In this document: piece by piece, positions 54,201 to 62,513 of the stretch
Numbering within the stretch: position 1 is the stretch's first letter
How the letters are laid out: the number at the start of each line of letters is the position of its first letter
Assembly: GCA_021323735.1 (NCBI GenBank)
Contig: JAJPKM010000026.1
Location: 23,750-87,749 of the forward strand
DNA length: 64,000 nt
Direction: 5' to 3'
DNA from: Gammaproteobacteria bacterium
GTDB taxonomy: Bacteria; Pseudomonadota; Gammaproteobacteria; Steroidobacterales; Steroidobacteraceae
Program-made: the position numbers and the translations under genes
Notes under the pieces: generated by a model
Databases searched by the model: none
Seen by the model: only the letters and a program-made list of their open reading frames with translations
What the model was told of the DNA's origin: nothing

Positions 54201-54440
54201 CAGAGCTATCGCGGAAACCCGTCATTCAACCTTGCCAAAATCGATGCGGCCAGCGGGAATCCTGACCCAACGTTCACGAGCAACTTGCCCTGCGATTCGT
54301 GCACCGTAAATTTCGACTCGCTGACTCTCGTTGGAACAAAACTCTATGTCGGCGAGGACGCCTCCACGCTCTACCGCGGAGCGCCCACCTATGGAGTTTT
54401 CCCCGTTGACCTTTCCACCGGAAACCCAACCGACCCTTGA
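51282..54440 (+). CDS. Large lipoprotein with Ig-like and delta-60 repeats
   Basis: Exported protein of 1052 residues. The signal peptide ends in lipobox LAAC at ~31-34, followed by a Gly/Pro stretch. Residues ~45-335 hold four ~72-residue Ig-like units (AAGG-x-x-PYTFSI pattern). From ~340 to the end are about 14 delta-60 (DUF5122) repeats of ~50 residues with the pattern LYVGGxF...Y.G...LAKLD..TGA.D..F, which predict beta-propeller folds. No catalytic motif. Likely a surface-exposed binding or adhesion protein; the function is inferred. Confidence 0.85.
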   Translation: MSDSYLCFKTHGYRQLGRVRLALLTVGILVLAACGGGGGAAPPPPLTLSSPSSSLGAGTTLALTAAGGQTPYTFSIASGAGTIGSTGIFTAPATAGTTVVEVTDKNGATAKTSLQITVVAFANATASVDSGTTTAQTAAGGAPPYMYSIAAGGGSIDASGQFTSPIGPATVTIMATDSKGGTAQATITVNAPLVANQATATIGGGTSLLVGAAGGQGPFTYKVTSGGGSVDASGRFTAAGTAGTSIVSITDSLGSSTLVTITINPPLSINPASATLTASSGQTTPFTGMNGIPPYQYSVVSGSGTVSPQGIYTVGTVSGVTTVQVTDGQGTTATAQVRALRIRVNASVFTTATDGTNLYVGGRFSAVNPYSAPRLAIVDQTSGNPATTCDLGSGFLGGTVTAIVTVGNSIFVAGNFNQYKGAVVGKLAKIDAVTCAIDPVFISGGGFGKNPGESVYAIAASGSSLYVVGNISTYRGAPIPRMAKLDLTTGAADPAFGPSPQPDSYAGAIVLSGTSVYVGGAFTHIGGVAAPYLAKLDAATGAVDTTFAAAPGADGGISALAIAANQLYVGGAFMHFAGVQTALARVDATTGAPDTAFTQSVANTSQVQSLLVAGNFLYVGRTFPGSTPVLSKIDTTTGATDAAFGAGAGFDFGVNSLLWSNSSLYVGGAFTSYRGVSANNLAKLDPTSGALDTAFTQPTGGNDAVYALAAVGSQVIAGGRFSTYRGAPASNIAKFSLATDEPDLAFSAAAGTNGNVIKMTLNSSALYLGGVFTSCGGLASTNIAKVDTATGTCDAAFAAGGGAPFFVEAMLIHGTSLYIGGGQSSLTHLAKMDLITGQTDSAFSVNGGPDGSVMSLTDSPTAIYVGGQFQNYGALPAHNLAKVDPATGALDQTFTQATGAGGASEYIQSLLFAGNSLYAGGVVNSYRGGIAQGLLKLDPVTGALDSTFSQSTGFIDAEALLNSGTSILVAGGFQSYRGNPSFNLAKIDAASGNPDPTFTSNLPCDSCTVNFDSLTLVGTKLYVGEDASTLYRGAPTYGVFPVDLSTGNPTDP

Positions 54441-54483
54441 GTTGATATGGGAGCGGAAGCAGCGTCGAAGTCAATCGGCTGTC

Positions 54484-54948
54484 TCACGACAGCGCGCGTT
54501 CGTCCATCCAGTCCACGTAGAGCAGGCGCTCCGAAAACAACCACGCGCCGTCCTGCTTCACGAAGGTGTCCTGGTAGCGCAACGAGGCCACCATCAAGCG
54601 TCGATTCCCGTTTTTGACCGTGACGTGGTGCGCCAGGCAGTAGGCTTCCCCGGTGCCTCGGTCATTCGTCAACGTGAAAATCGTGCTCTGTCCGACGAAG
54701 TAGGTAGTGGCGTCGTACTGATTCAGCGCGGCAAATACCGGGGCGAGCGCCTCGCGCGAGTGCAGTTCCTGGGTGGGCTTTGGATCCTTGGCGTTCATGT
54801 ACACCACGAAGCGGGTGTCCTCGGTAAAAAGCGCCATCTGGCCCTTCGCATCGCGGCGATCGGCGCAATGCGCGTAGGCCTCGGTGAGTTCCCGGATTGC
54901 GAGACGATCCGCGGCTTCGGCCGGGGAAACGGTAGCATGCTTACTCAT
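54484..54948 (-). CDS. SnoaL/NTF2-like protein
   Basis: A small cone-fold protein of 154 residues (ADRLAIRELTEAYAHCADRRD at the N-terminus, then MALFTEDTRFVVY). Such proteins are ketosteroid-isomerase-like enzymes or binding proteins, often in aromatic and steroid catabolism. The substrate is unknown. It lies 27 bp after the aldehyde dehydrogenase stop, so it is likely cotranscribed. Confidence 0.85.
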   Translation of the reverse strand: MSKHATVSPAEAADRLAIRELTEAYAHCADRRDAKGQMALFTEDTRFVVYMNAKDPKPTQELHSREALAPVFAALNQYDATTYFVGQSTIFTLTNDRGTGEAYCLAHHVTVKNGNRRLMVASLRYQDTFVKQDGAWLFSERLLYVDWMDERALS

Positions 54949-54975
54949 AGGATGACCTTATGATCGGAAGTGACC

Positions 54976-56394
54976 TCATGACTCGAGGATAGCCCGGGTT
55001 TCGAGGTACGCCTCGATTCCGTAGATACCAAATTCACGGCCCACGCCGGAGTGCTTAAACCCGCCGAAGGGTGCTTGTTGATCGTCCAGCAGGCCGTTGA
55101 TCGCCACACGGCCGGCTTGGATCTGAGAAGCGACGCGGCGGGCGCGTCCGATGTCCGTGCCGCTCACATAGGCGTGCAGACCGTACTCCGTATCGTTGGC
55201 GATCATGATCGCATCCTCGTCGTCTTCATAGGCGATGACCGAAAGAACAGGTCCGAAAATCTCTTCCCGGGCAATGGTCATATCATTGCTCACATTGACG
55301 AATACCGTGGGTTTCGCGAAGTAGCCCGACTCGAGACCGGGCGGAGGCCCTTCGCCTCCGACGAGCACCTCTGCCCCTTCTTCGATGCCCTTGCGAATAT
55401 AGGATTGTACACGCTCATACTGCTTCTGGTTCACCATGGGTCCGACAACGGTTTTTGGATCGGTTGGATCGCCGACCGGAAAGGCCGGGATGGTGTCCAC
55501 GATCGCCCGCTTGACTTCATCGAGGCGACTTCTCGGCACGAGCAGCCGCGTCCCCGCGACGCACGCTTGCCCGTTGTTCAGAAACCCGATGATGAACGCA
55601 TTCGGAATGGCCTTCCTGAGGTCGGCGTCATCGAGCAGAATATTGGGCGATTTTCCACCCAGCTCGAGCGTCACACGCTTCATGGTCGCAGCACCGTCGC
55701 GCATGATCGATCTTCCCACGGCAGCCGAGCCCGTAAAGGAAATCTTGGCCACATCCGGATTTCGCACGAGCTCCGCTCCGACGACCTCGCCCCGGCCGGA
55801 GATGACGTTGCACAGGCCCTTCGGAAGTTTCGCCGCGTGGACGCATTCCAGCCACACGCTGGTTTGCAATGCGCTCAACTCGCTCGGCTTCATGACCACC
55901 GTGCAACCGGCGGCCACCGCCGAGGCAAGTTTCATGCACAGGAAAAATGCGTTCGCGTTCCACGGGGAAATCAGGCCGGCAACGCCGACCGGCTCCATGG
56001 TGACCGTCGTCTTTCCCCAACTCCGAGTCAGCGGCAGCTCATGGAGCGCTTTTTCGGCCGAGAGGAATACCTCGGCACCTGCCTGCACGATAGGCCCTGC
56101 GAACTGCACAACGCCACCATACTCATCGACCATCACTCTCGTGAGATCGGCGCTGCGCGCCGAGACGGCATGGTGCAACTTGCGCAGGATTTCCATGCGC
56201 TCCTCTTTAGACGTTCGTCCGAATGTCGCAAACGCGCGCTTGGCTGCGGCGATGGCGCGCCGCGTGTCCTCCTCATCGCCCAGCGTGACACGGCCGATGA
56301 TCTGGCGGTCGGTTGGCCTGATGAGATCCATGACCTCGCGGCCATGGGACTCGACGAACGCCCCATCGATGTAGTGCTTGGTGATGGTTTTCAT
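54976..56394 (-). CDS. NAD(P)-dependent aldehyde dehydrogenase
   Basis: Oxidises an aldehyde to a carboxylic acid, 472 residues. The catalytic Cys278 lies in NNGQACVAGTR, the general-base Glu in LELGGKSPN, and the cofactor motif in FTGSAAVGRSI. The substrate is not evident. It is unlikely to be PuuC: it sits 35 kb from the puu genes beside a SnoaL-like gene. The start ATG 56394 is followed by the usual N-terminal arm. Confidence 0.93.
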   Translation of the reverse strand: MKTITKHYIDGAFVESHGREVMDLIRPTDRQIIGRVTLGDEEDTRRAIAAAKRAFATFGRTSKEERMEILRKLHHAVSARSADLTRVMVDEYGGVVQFAGPIVQAGAEVFLSAEKALHELPLTRSWGKTTVTMEPVGVAGLISPWNANAFFLCMKLASAVAAGCTVVMKPSELSALQTSVWLECVHAAKLPKGLCNVISGRGEVVGAELVRNPDVAKISFTGSAAVGRSIMRDGAATMKRVTLELGGKSPNILLDDADLRKAIPNAFIIGFLNNGQACVAGTRLLVPRSRLDEVKRAIVDTIPAFPVGDPTDPKTVVGPMVNQKQYERVQSYIRKGIEEGAEVLVGGEGPPPGLESGYFAKPTVFVNVSNDMTIAREEIFGPVLSVIAYEDDEDAIMIANDTEYGLHAYVSGTDIGRARRVASQIQAGRVAINGLLDDQQAPFGGFKHSGVGREFGIYGIEAYLETRAILES

Positions 56395-56630
56395 TGCTTC
56401 TCTCCTGCTAACAGGGGCGACGGACGGTATGACAGCGCGCGCGTGAGCAAGCCATGGACTTGCGAGGCGACCGCGTTCGACGATTCCTGGTATAGGAAAA
56501 CAAGTGCTCGGCGGAAAAGCTATTACCCCTGCGTAGGGAACCGGTGCCCACCCGCCACATCGGCTAGTTCAAGATGTCAGGGATCCTAACCGTTGGTGCC
56601 GCTTGCCTACGACTTTAGCTGGAGCGAGGA

Positions 56631-56655
56631 GCCGGCAGGTCGTTGACCTGCCGGC
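56631..56655 (-). terminator. Strong hairpin downstream of the 56673 gene
   Basis: Perfect 11-bp arms (GCCGGCAGGTC/GACCTGCCGGC) around a 3-nt loop, 17 bp past the stop of the minus-strand 56673 gene. No T tract follows on the minus strand; on the plus strand ATTTTT occurs 15 bp beyond. Probable terminator or mRNA-end stabiliser. Confidence 0.5.
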
Positions 56656-56672
56656 CCCAATGCGATCGATTT

Positions 56673-58466
56673 TTAGGGGGTGACCTCCGTCACGAATGTC
56701 CCCCAATTCGCGTTCACGGTGCGAGGTGAGTTGGGGATATATTCCGTGGCCAGCCAGATGTTGCCGCTCTCATCCGCAACCGCTGCGGAGTAATCGCCCC
56801 AGCGCCCGACACGGCCTCCGCCATATCCCGAAAAACCATCGTCCGGTGCGGCTCCCGACGCCGCAATCTGGATAGCTCCGGCGCCGTGCACGGCATCAAG
56901 GGTCGCAAATGCGGAACTCGGGAAGAAGTCCGGGCCCACCAGGGTGAAGCCGATCACGCCCTTGCCGGCGGCATTTACACCAATCGAAGGATAGAGGACG
57001 TTCGCCTGGTCCGCCACCACATACCCCTGGTTCACGACCGTCGCCGAAACCGATCCCGGAGTCGATGACGGCGCGAGAATGAACCATGCCGTTCCGGTGC
57101 GAACCGGTCCATTGGGCGGCTGCACGACCGAGTTCAAGCCCGCCCACAATTTGCCGTTGGCGTACACGACTTGCTCCAAGCGGTCATCGTTGGACGCCAG
57201 CAGTTCTTCGTGGCTCTTCGACGCGTCCCCGAGCGGAGTGGGACCCGGCTTCTGTTGAGCGGAAGGCGGGGCGCCGTAGACTTCGGTGTCCACCACCGCG
57301 TTGGAGAGCTTAAGTGCTGGCGTCGCAGTATTGAGCGAAGCCGTGTTGGTCAGCGCCCAAATCACCAAGCGATTATCGAGAGAATTGCTGAAATCCAGGG
57401 CACTCACGAAATATTCCGTGCCATTGTTTTCGGTGGCAAAGGCGCCGCCCGGTGGCGCGCTGGACGGTTCGACGCTGAACGCGAAAGAAGCGTCCGCTTC
57501 GGTGAGCTGATTGATATGCACCACGGTGGTGGCGGTTCCTGCCGCGAGAGCCTGTTTGGATATCGCGTAGAGCTGTGCTCCGTGAAAGTTCCCGGCGCCG
57601 AGATCGAAGGAATTCGTGGCAACGTAAAAACCGTTGGCATCGGCGCCGATCAGCGGCTGGTCGCCAAAACATGGACAAGGTCCGAATTGGCCGCCGTCAT
57701 TGGTCGTATCGTTGGAAAACACGGTCCAAGAACCGGTGGGATCTTGCGTCACGGCGATGACAAAGTGCGTGTGGGCGGCCGTTCCCGTCAGAAAGGCTCC
57801 GGTGGCGGGGTTCGTGTCGATTTCCAGCTCGGTCGCGAAGAAGGTGTTCGTGTCCTTGTCGAAGTAAACCCGCGGATCACTCAGGAAGGGTCCGAAGACC
57901 GGCGGGCTACTGCGCACGATTTCCGAGGGGAATCCAAAGAAGCGATTCAACGCCGTTGGGCCCGCGAGACGATTTCCAGCTTGGTCGTACACGGTAATGG
58001 CATTGTTGACGGCCTCGACCACAAATCCGTTGCCGACCGCCAGCCCCTGATCGGGCGGTTCCAGACTGAACTGATTCCCATTGTCGGCCAGGCGCTGATC
58101 GCGATGCGTGATCCCGTTGAACCCCACTGCCGCATTGCCGGCAATGATGGCGTTCGACGCCGGCTTGGGGACATGGTCGGCCGGAACTCTGGCCGGCTTC
58201 ACCGACCCCGTGTCTTTCGGCTTCGTCGTATTGGCATCCAGACTCGGCCCGAACTCGAGCGAACCCGCGTCGGCGTTTTGGCCGGTGCCGCCGGCCGTAC
58301 CGGCTATCGACGTCCTTCCCTCGAAGCGCAATTGCGCGGTCGTGACCTGTGGACCGCTTGCGGTCTGGCCCAACACGATCGGAACCGACCACAGACCCAG
58401 TGCCGCAGCACCGGCCAAAATTCCGATTCCCCCGGCAATGACTCTTTTCTTCGTTCGAATGAACAT
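56673..58466 (-). CDS. Large exported protein, function unknown
   Basis: Secreted or membrane-anchored protein of 597 residues with an N-terminal hydrophobic segment (~10-32). Then comes a Gly/Asn/Ala-rich stretch (~45-85), and from ~110 a beta-rich domain (LEPPDQGLAVGNGFVVEAVNNAITVYD). Repeated W/Y-G-D-Y and GNIW-like strings (GRWGDYSAAVADESGNIWLATEY) recall beta-propeller proteins such as sialidase-like folds, but no Asp-box series is clear. I do not recognise the family. Confidence 0.72.
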   Translation of the reverse strand: MFIRTKKRVIAGGIGILAGAAALGLWSVPIVLGQTASGPQVTTAQLRFEGRTSIAGTAGGTGQNADAGSLEFGPSLDANTTKPKDTGSVKPARVPADHVPKPASNAIIAGNAAVGFNGITHRDQRLADNGNQFSLEPPDQGLAVGNGFVVEAVNNAITVYDQAGNRLAGPTALNRFFGFPSEIVRSSPPVFGPFLSDPRVYFDKDTNTFFATELEIDTNPATGAFLTGTAAHTHFVIAVTQDPTGSWTVFSNDTTNDGGQFGPCPCFGDQPLIGADANGFYVATNSFDLGAGNFHGAQLYAISKQALAAGTATTVVHINQLTEADASFAFSVEPSSAPPGGAFATENNGTEYFVSALDFSNSLDNRLVIWALTNTASLNTATPALKLSNAVVDTEVYGAPPSAQQKPGPTPLGDASKSHEELLASNDDRLEQVVYANGKLWAGLNSVVQPPNGPVRTGTAWFILAPSSTPGSVSATVVNQGYVVADQANVLYPSIGVNAAGKGVIGFTLVGPDFFPSSAFATLDAVHGAGAIQIAASGAAPDDGFSGYGGGRVGRWGDYSAAVADESGNIWLATEYIPNSPRTVNANWGTFVTEVTP

Positions 58467-58827
58467 GATGATCTCCTACTTAAATAACCAAAGGTCGCAA
58501 CAGCGAACATTGAAATTCGCGCAGATCGCATGAACAATTTTGAGCCCAAGCCCTTCCGACGTTTGGGCTAACAAAGACTACGCCTCCCCTGGTGCTCAGT
58601 TCAATTCGCCGCACACGTTTGAACCCCGGTCAGGGATTGAATTTATTACACTGACGATCATCAGATGGTGCGAGAATCCCGAAGGCCCTACGCCACGGCA
58701 ATTGCCTCTGCCTCTGCCCTTGCCGCAGCCGCGGGGAAACCTTTGGTGTATAAGGGAAATCGTTTTTTCCAGGACGAACTGGGTATCCGCGCTAGAACTA
58801 CAAAATCAAGACCAAATCAGAAACCAT
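58467..58827. other. Divergent spacer before the S9 peptidase
   Basis: 361 bp between the exported 56673 protein and the S9 peptidase. The plus frame is open across most of it but lacks a signal peptide or peptidase similarity, so it is read as 5' untranslated and promoter DNA. No clear hairpin or promoter hexamer pair. Confidence 0.4.
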
Positions 58828-60870
58828 ATGAAGCCTCCCATGAATACATACTCGATTTTCTCGTCCAGCGGCGCTTTAGCTTTGCTTCTCCTTTTATCTC
58901 CCGCCGGACCGGCTGCAGCGCAACCGCCATCCATACCGCAAGTGCTGCAGGCGCTGAATTCCGTGCATCCGGCAAGCGAAGTCGCCATATCGCCCGATGG
59001 CAAACACCTGGCATACGGCAATGTCGTGGCCGCCAAGCAAGGCGATGCCGAACTGGAAGCGTCGGCGCTGTGGATCGCCAACGCGAAAGACGGCACCGGG
59101 GCCGTTCGAATGACGGCCTGCCCGGGTGCCGTCTGCGACGAGCATGGTGCTGACTGGTCTCCCGACGGCAAGCAGATCGCGTTCGTCACCACCGATGCCC
59201 AGGGACAAGCCCAGGTGGCGGTCGCATCGGCCGATGGGCGCAACGCGAAAGTCATCACTCATGCACATGGGCCTCTCGACACCGCGCGTTGGTCGCCCGA
59301 TGGCACACGGATCGCGTTCTTGTACTCCGAGGGTGCTCCAAAAACCCCAGGGCCCCTCAACCCGCTCACCCGCGATGCAGGCGTGCTGTCATCGACGGTG
59401 TACGAGCAGCGCCTGGCGGTGATTTCGGCCCGTGGCGGTGAACCGGTGCTGCTGGGACCGGCAGATTTGAATGTCTACGAATTCGACTGGTCGCCGGACG
59501 GCGCACGCTTCGCCGTAACCGCGGCGCATGGCTCGGGCGACGACAATTGGTGGATTGCCGAGCTCGACGTGATAGACGCCCGAACCGGCACCGTCAGCAC
59601 GCTATTGAAGCCGCGTTTGCAGATCGCCTCGCCTCGGTGGTCGGGAGATGGCTCACACATTGCATACATCAGCGGCCTGATGAGTGACGAAGCCATTACG
59701 GGCGGAGACGTCTATCTGATTTCGGTCCACGGCGGGGCACCGGTCAATGTGACTCCGGGCCTGCCTGCCTCGGTGCAAACGATTACCTGGAACGGCTCGA
59801 ACAAGCAATTGATCGTGACCGAATTTGCCGCCGGTGAGGAAGTGCTCGCGGCCATCGACGTCGATTCGAAGTCGCAGTACGAAATTTGGCGCGCGGCGCA
59901 GATGATCTGGGCGAACAACCTGCTCGGTTTGACACCGGGAGATGCCGGAATCTCGCTGTCGAAGAACGGCACTATGTCGGCCGTCATTCGACAATCCTAT
60001 ACCTCGCCACCGGAAATCGAGACCGGGGCACCCGGACTGTGGAAACCCATCACGCACGACAACGTCGCGGTGCGTCCGATCACGGGAAGGGCGAAAATAC
60101 TGAGATGGAAGAGTGAAAATTACAGTGTGCAGGGCATGTTGATCGAGCCTCCGTCGATCGAACCGGGGAAAACGTATCCGCTCGTCGTCCTGGCGCACGG
60201 CGGACCCGCGTTTGCGCACTACCCGCTCTTTCCGGCGAGCGCGGAATCGTTCGACGCGGCGCTTTCGAGTCAGGGCTACTTCGTGTTCAAGCCCAATCCG
60301 CGCGGCAGCTACGGCCAGGGAGCGGCGTTCACCGAAGCCAACGTCAAGGACTTCGGCTACGGCGACCTGCGCGATATCCTGAACGGCCTCGATGCGGTAC
60401 TGAAGATCGCGCCGATCGACCCGCAGCGAGTTGGCATCACGGGCTGGAGCTACGGCGGCTACATGACGATGTGGGCTCTTACCCAGACCGACCGCTTCAA
60501 GGCCGCAGTCGCGGGCGCGGGATTGTCGGACTGGTTGAGCTATTACGGCACGAACAACATCGACACTTGGATGATTCCCTATTTCGGCAAGTCGGTATAC
60601 GAGGATCCGAAAGTCTACGAACGCAGCTCACCCATGACATTCATCAAGCACGTGACGGCACCGACCTTGATCGTGGGCGGCGATCGGGACGCGGAGGTGC
60701 CGATAACGCAGTCCTATGAATATTGGAACGCGCTACGCCGCCTCGGAGTGAAGACCGAGTTTGTCGTTTATCCCGACGAGGGCCACTTCTTCTTCAAGCG
60801 AGCTGACCAGGCCGATGTAATGTCCAGACTGGTCAGCTGGTTCAACACCTACTTGCAATCGGGCTCCTGA
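58828..60870 (+). CDS. Exported S9-family prolyl oligopeptidase-like peptidase
   Basis: A periplasmic peptidase of 680 residues of the acylaminoacyl-peptidase/dipeptidyl-peptidase group. Signal peptide (LLLLLSPAGPAAAQ) is followed by a WD-like beta-propeller (~40-390, repeats such as ISPDGKHLAY and WSPDGKQIAF) and an alpha/beta hydrolase domain. The triad is Ser541 in GWSYGGY, Asp621 in GGDRDAEVP and His653 in DEGHFFF. Start ATG 58828 or ATG 58840, both just before the signal peptide. Confidence 0.92.
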   Translation: MKPPMNTYSIFSSSGALALLLLLSPAGPAAAQPPSIPQVLQALNSVHPASEVAISPDGKHLAYGNVVAAKQGDAELEASALWIANAKDGTGAVRMTACPGAVCDEHGADWSPDGKQIAFVTTDAQGQAQVAVASADGRNAKVITHAHGPLDTARWSPDGTRIAFLYSEGAPKTPGPLNPLTRDAGVLSSTVYEQRLAVISARGGEPVLLGPADLNVYEFDWSPDGARFAVTAAHGSGDDNWWIAELDVIDARTGTVSTLLKPRLQIASPRWSGDGSHIAYISGLMSDEAITGGDVYLISVHGGAPVNVTPGLPASVQTITWNGSNKQLIVTEFAAGEEVLAAIDVDSKSQYEIWRAAQMIWANNLLGLTPGDAGISLSKNGTMSAVIRQSYTSPPEIETGAPGLWKPITHDNVAVRPITGRAKILRWKSENYSVQGMLIEPPSIEPGKTYPLVVLAHGGPAFAHYPLFPASAESFDAALSSQGYFVFKPNPRGSYGQGAAFTEANVKDFGYGDLRDILNGLDAVLKIAPIDPQRVGITGWSYGGYMTMWALTQTDRFKAAVAGAGLSDWLSYYGTNNIDTWMIPYFGKSVYEDPKVYERSSPMTFIKHVTAPTLIVGGDRDAEVPITQSYEYWNALRRLGVKTEFVVYPDEGHFFFKRADQADVMSRLVSWFNTYLQSGS

Positions 60871-60882
60871 GACAGAAGGAAT

Positions 60883-61275
60883 CTACCAACCGAGGATGTG
60901 CCAGGCAATGCACAGCTGCGCGAGAAAACCGGCCACGAAAGCCAGCGTCCTGACCCAGGGAATTGCAAAGGTATACGCCAGCACGTGCACGACGCGAGCC
61001 CAAAAGTACACCACGCACGATACCTCGATGGCGTGATTACTCAAGTGCAACGCATTGGCCACGAGCACCAGAGTCGCAAAGATGGCTAGATTTTCGATGG
61101 CGTTGTAATGAGCCGCCTTCATACGCACGGCCCACGGCGCCATGGGCTTGGGATTTGCCGGATAACCGACGGCGTCAACCACGCCTCGCACCACGATCAT
61201 ATGCAGGATGTAGGGAACCCAGATCACCGCGGTGAATAAAGTCACATAGGTCAAATATTGAAGTTGTATGTTCAC
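60883..61275 (-). CDS. MAPEG-family membrane protein
   Basis: Small integral protein of 130 residues with four predicted helices, MAPEG type (eicosanoid/glutathione-linked in eukaryotes; role in bacteria mostly unknown). Typical segments are RMKAAHYNAIENLAIFATLVLVA and YFWARVVHVLAYTFAIPWVRT. The start GTG 61275 has GGAGA 5 bp upstream; the longer frame adds non-MAPEG residues. It converges on the peptidase gene with a 12-bp gap. Confidence 0.88.
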   Translation of the reverse strand: MNIQLQYLTYVTLFTAVIWVPYILHMIVVRGVVDAVGYPANPKPMAPWAVRMKAAHYNAIENLAIFATLVLVANALHLSNHAIEVSCVVYFWARVVHVLAYTFAIPWVRTLAFVAGFLAQLCIAWHILGW

Positions 61276-61442
61276 AATCTCTCCGTTTTTGTTGTTCCGC
61301 CCGGCTACATCGTAGCTCAAGGTGCCGCTACACCAAAATCTTAGGTCCGGGGACGGAAAATCCACCGCCCGGTTGACCAGCAAAGGCTACCCGGCTGCCC
61401 CCGCCCGACAGAGAACTGCCGGCCGCTCTCCTATAGCACTAC

Positions 61443-62243
61443 CTAGTGCTCGGCCGTGACGCTGAATCGAGTTATGGCGCGCGCACCGACAGCTTCCGGA
61501 TCAGCGACACCAAGCGATGCGCCGCTGAGCGAGCGGATCGAGACGCCTGGCGCGGTATCCAATACCACCTGATATTGACCTGGCGGCAGGGCCGACGCGG
61601 GCGCCAACATGAGCGCGCGCGCATTGCCCCCAGGTATGAATGCTCTGGAAGGAATCGCGGAGGTCGTCACGGCCTCCGCACCCTCATCGATGCGCTCCAA
61701 GCGCACCGACGCTGCATTCACGCTACTGGCATCTAGTTCCTGCGTGAACCCGATGATGATTCGCGGAGGTGAGGCCCGCAACGCGTCGCCCGTGTCAGGC
61801 TCGACAGCAGCGACTCGGAATTGCGCGGCCATGGACATTGCCGTGCTCCCGGGCAATGCTCCATCGACGATCCATTGGACGACAAATGGAACGTCGCTGG
61901 CAGGGGCGCCATCGCCTTCCTTCTCGAGATGGATTACCAGGTAACTGTTCGTCGGATCGCCGGGTTTGACACGCACGAGCGTGGGCTGCTCGGTGCTCGG
62001 GACATTGACCAGGGCATTGTAGCTATGCGCAGCATCGAGACTGAGGTTCGCGGCAGGATTGGGACCGCTGTGACAGTCGGCACACAGCGGGGTGAAAATG
62101 TTGGCCTGAATCGAATCAAAATTGGCCATCAGCGTCGTCGACGGGGGCGTAGACGACATCGAGCCTGTACCCAAGCCAGAGTTGCCGCCTGAGCAGCCCA
62201 CTGCGAGGAGAAATGTACTGCACGGCAAGAACAGATGCCGCAT
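61443..62243 (-). CDS. Lipoprotein with a single CxxCH haem motif
   Basis: Exported lipoprotein of 266 residues, lipobox Cys17 (LLAVGC). It has one CADCH haem-binding motif (54-58) near the N-terminus in a context (IFTPLCADCHSGPNPAANLSL) typical of small c-type cytochrome-like domains. The rest resembles an Ig-like beta domain (DTGDALRASPPRIIIGFTQEL). No distal Met ligand can be assigned. ATG 62243 follows a frame that opens at 62264. Function unknown; an envelope redox role is possible. Confidence 0.75.
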   Translation of the reverse strand: MRHLFLPCSTFLLAVGCSGGNSGLGTGSMSSTPPSTTLMANFDSIQANIFTPLCADCHSGPNPAANLSLDAAHSYNALVNVPSTEQPTLVRVKPGDPTNSYLVIHLEKEGDGAPASDVPFVVQWIVDGALPGSTAMSMAAQFRVAAVEPDTGDALRASPPRIIIGFTQELDASSVNAASVRLERIDEGAEAVTTSAIPSRAFIPGGNARALMLAPASALPPGQYQVVLDTAPGVSIRSLSGASLGVADPEAVGARAITRFSVTAEH

Positions 62244-62513
62244 CGCTGAGTGCCGGACGAGCATGATTCCTATTCCCCGTGGCCAGATCTGATGCTGTTC
62301 TTATCATATGCCTGGAGTGTGCGGGCAGCCGCACAAACCCCCAACATATTAGTGCCGCCAACTGCCTCTAAGGATGCAAGTGGTGAACAATAATGGACGC
62401 CTCTCACGCACAACTGTACCGCGCAGGATCAATCATCCATGCGGCGGTCAGTAAGCGGAGTACTGCAGCCTCAATAGGTCACCCTGAACCGATTTCATCG
62501 ATTCAAGGATTGC

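Noticed and set aside
54976..56394. PuuC, the aldehyde dehydrogenase missing from the polyamine locus
   Set aside because: It lies far from the puu genes, beside a SnoaL-like gene and without polyamine-type promoter motifs; generic aldehyde dehydrogenase is the safer call.
55051..56589. 512-codon plus-strand open frame across the aldehyde dehydrogenase
   Set aside because: Antisense to an enzyme with all catalytic residues in place.
57171..58487. 438-codon plus-strand open frame across the 597-residue exported protein
   Set aside because: The minus-strand product has a hydrophobic N-terminus and beta-rich repeats; the plus-strand one is Arg/Gly-rich without motifs.
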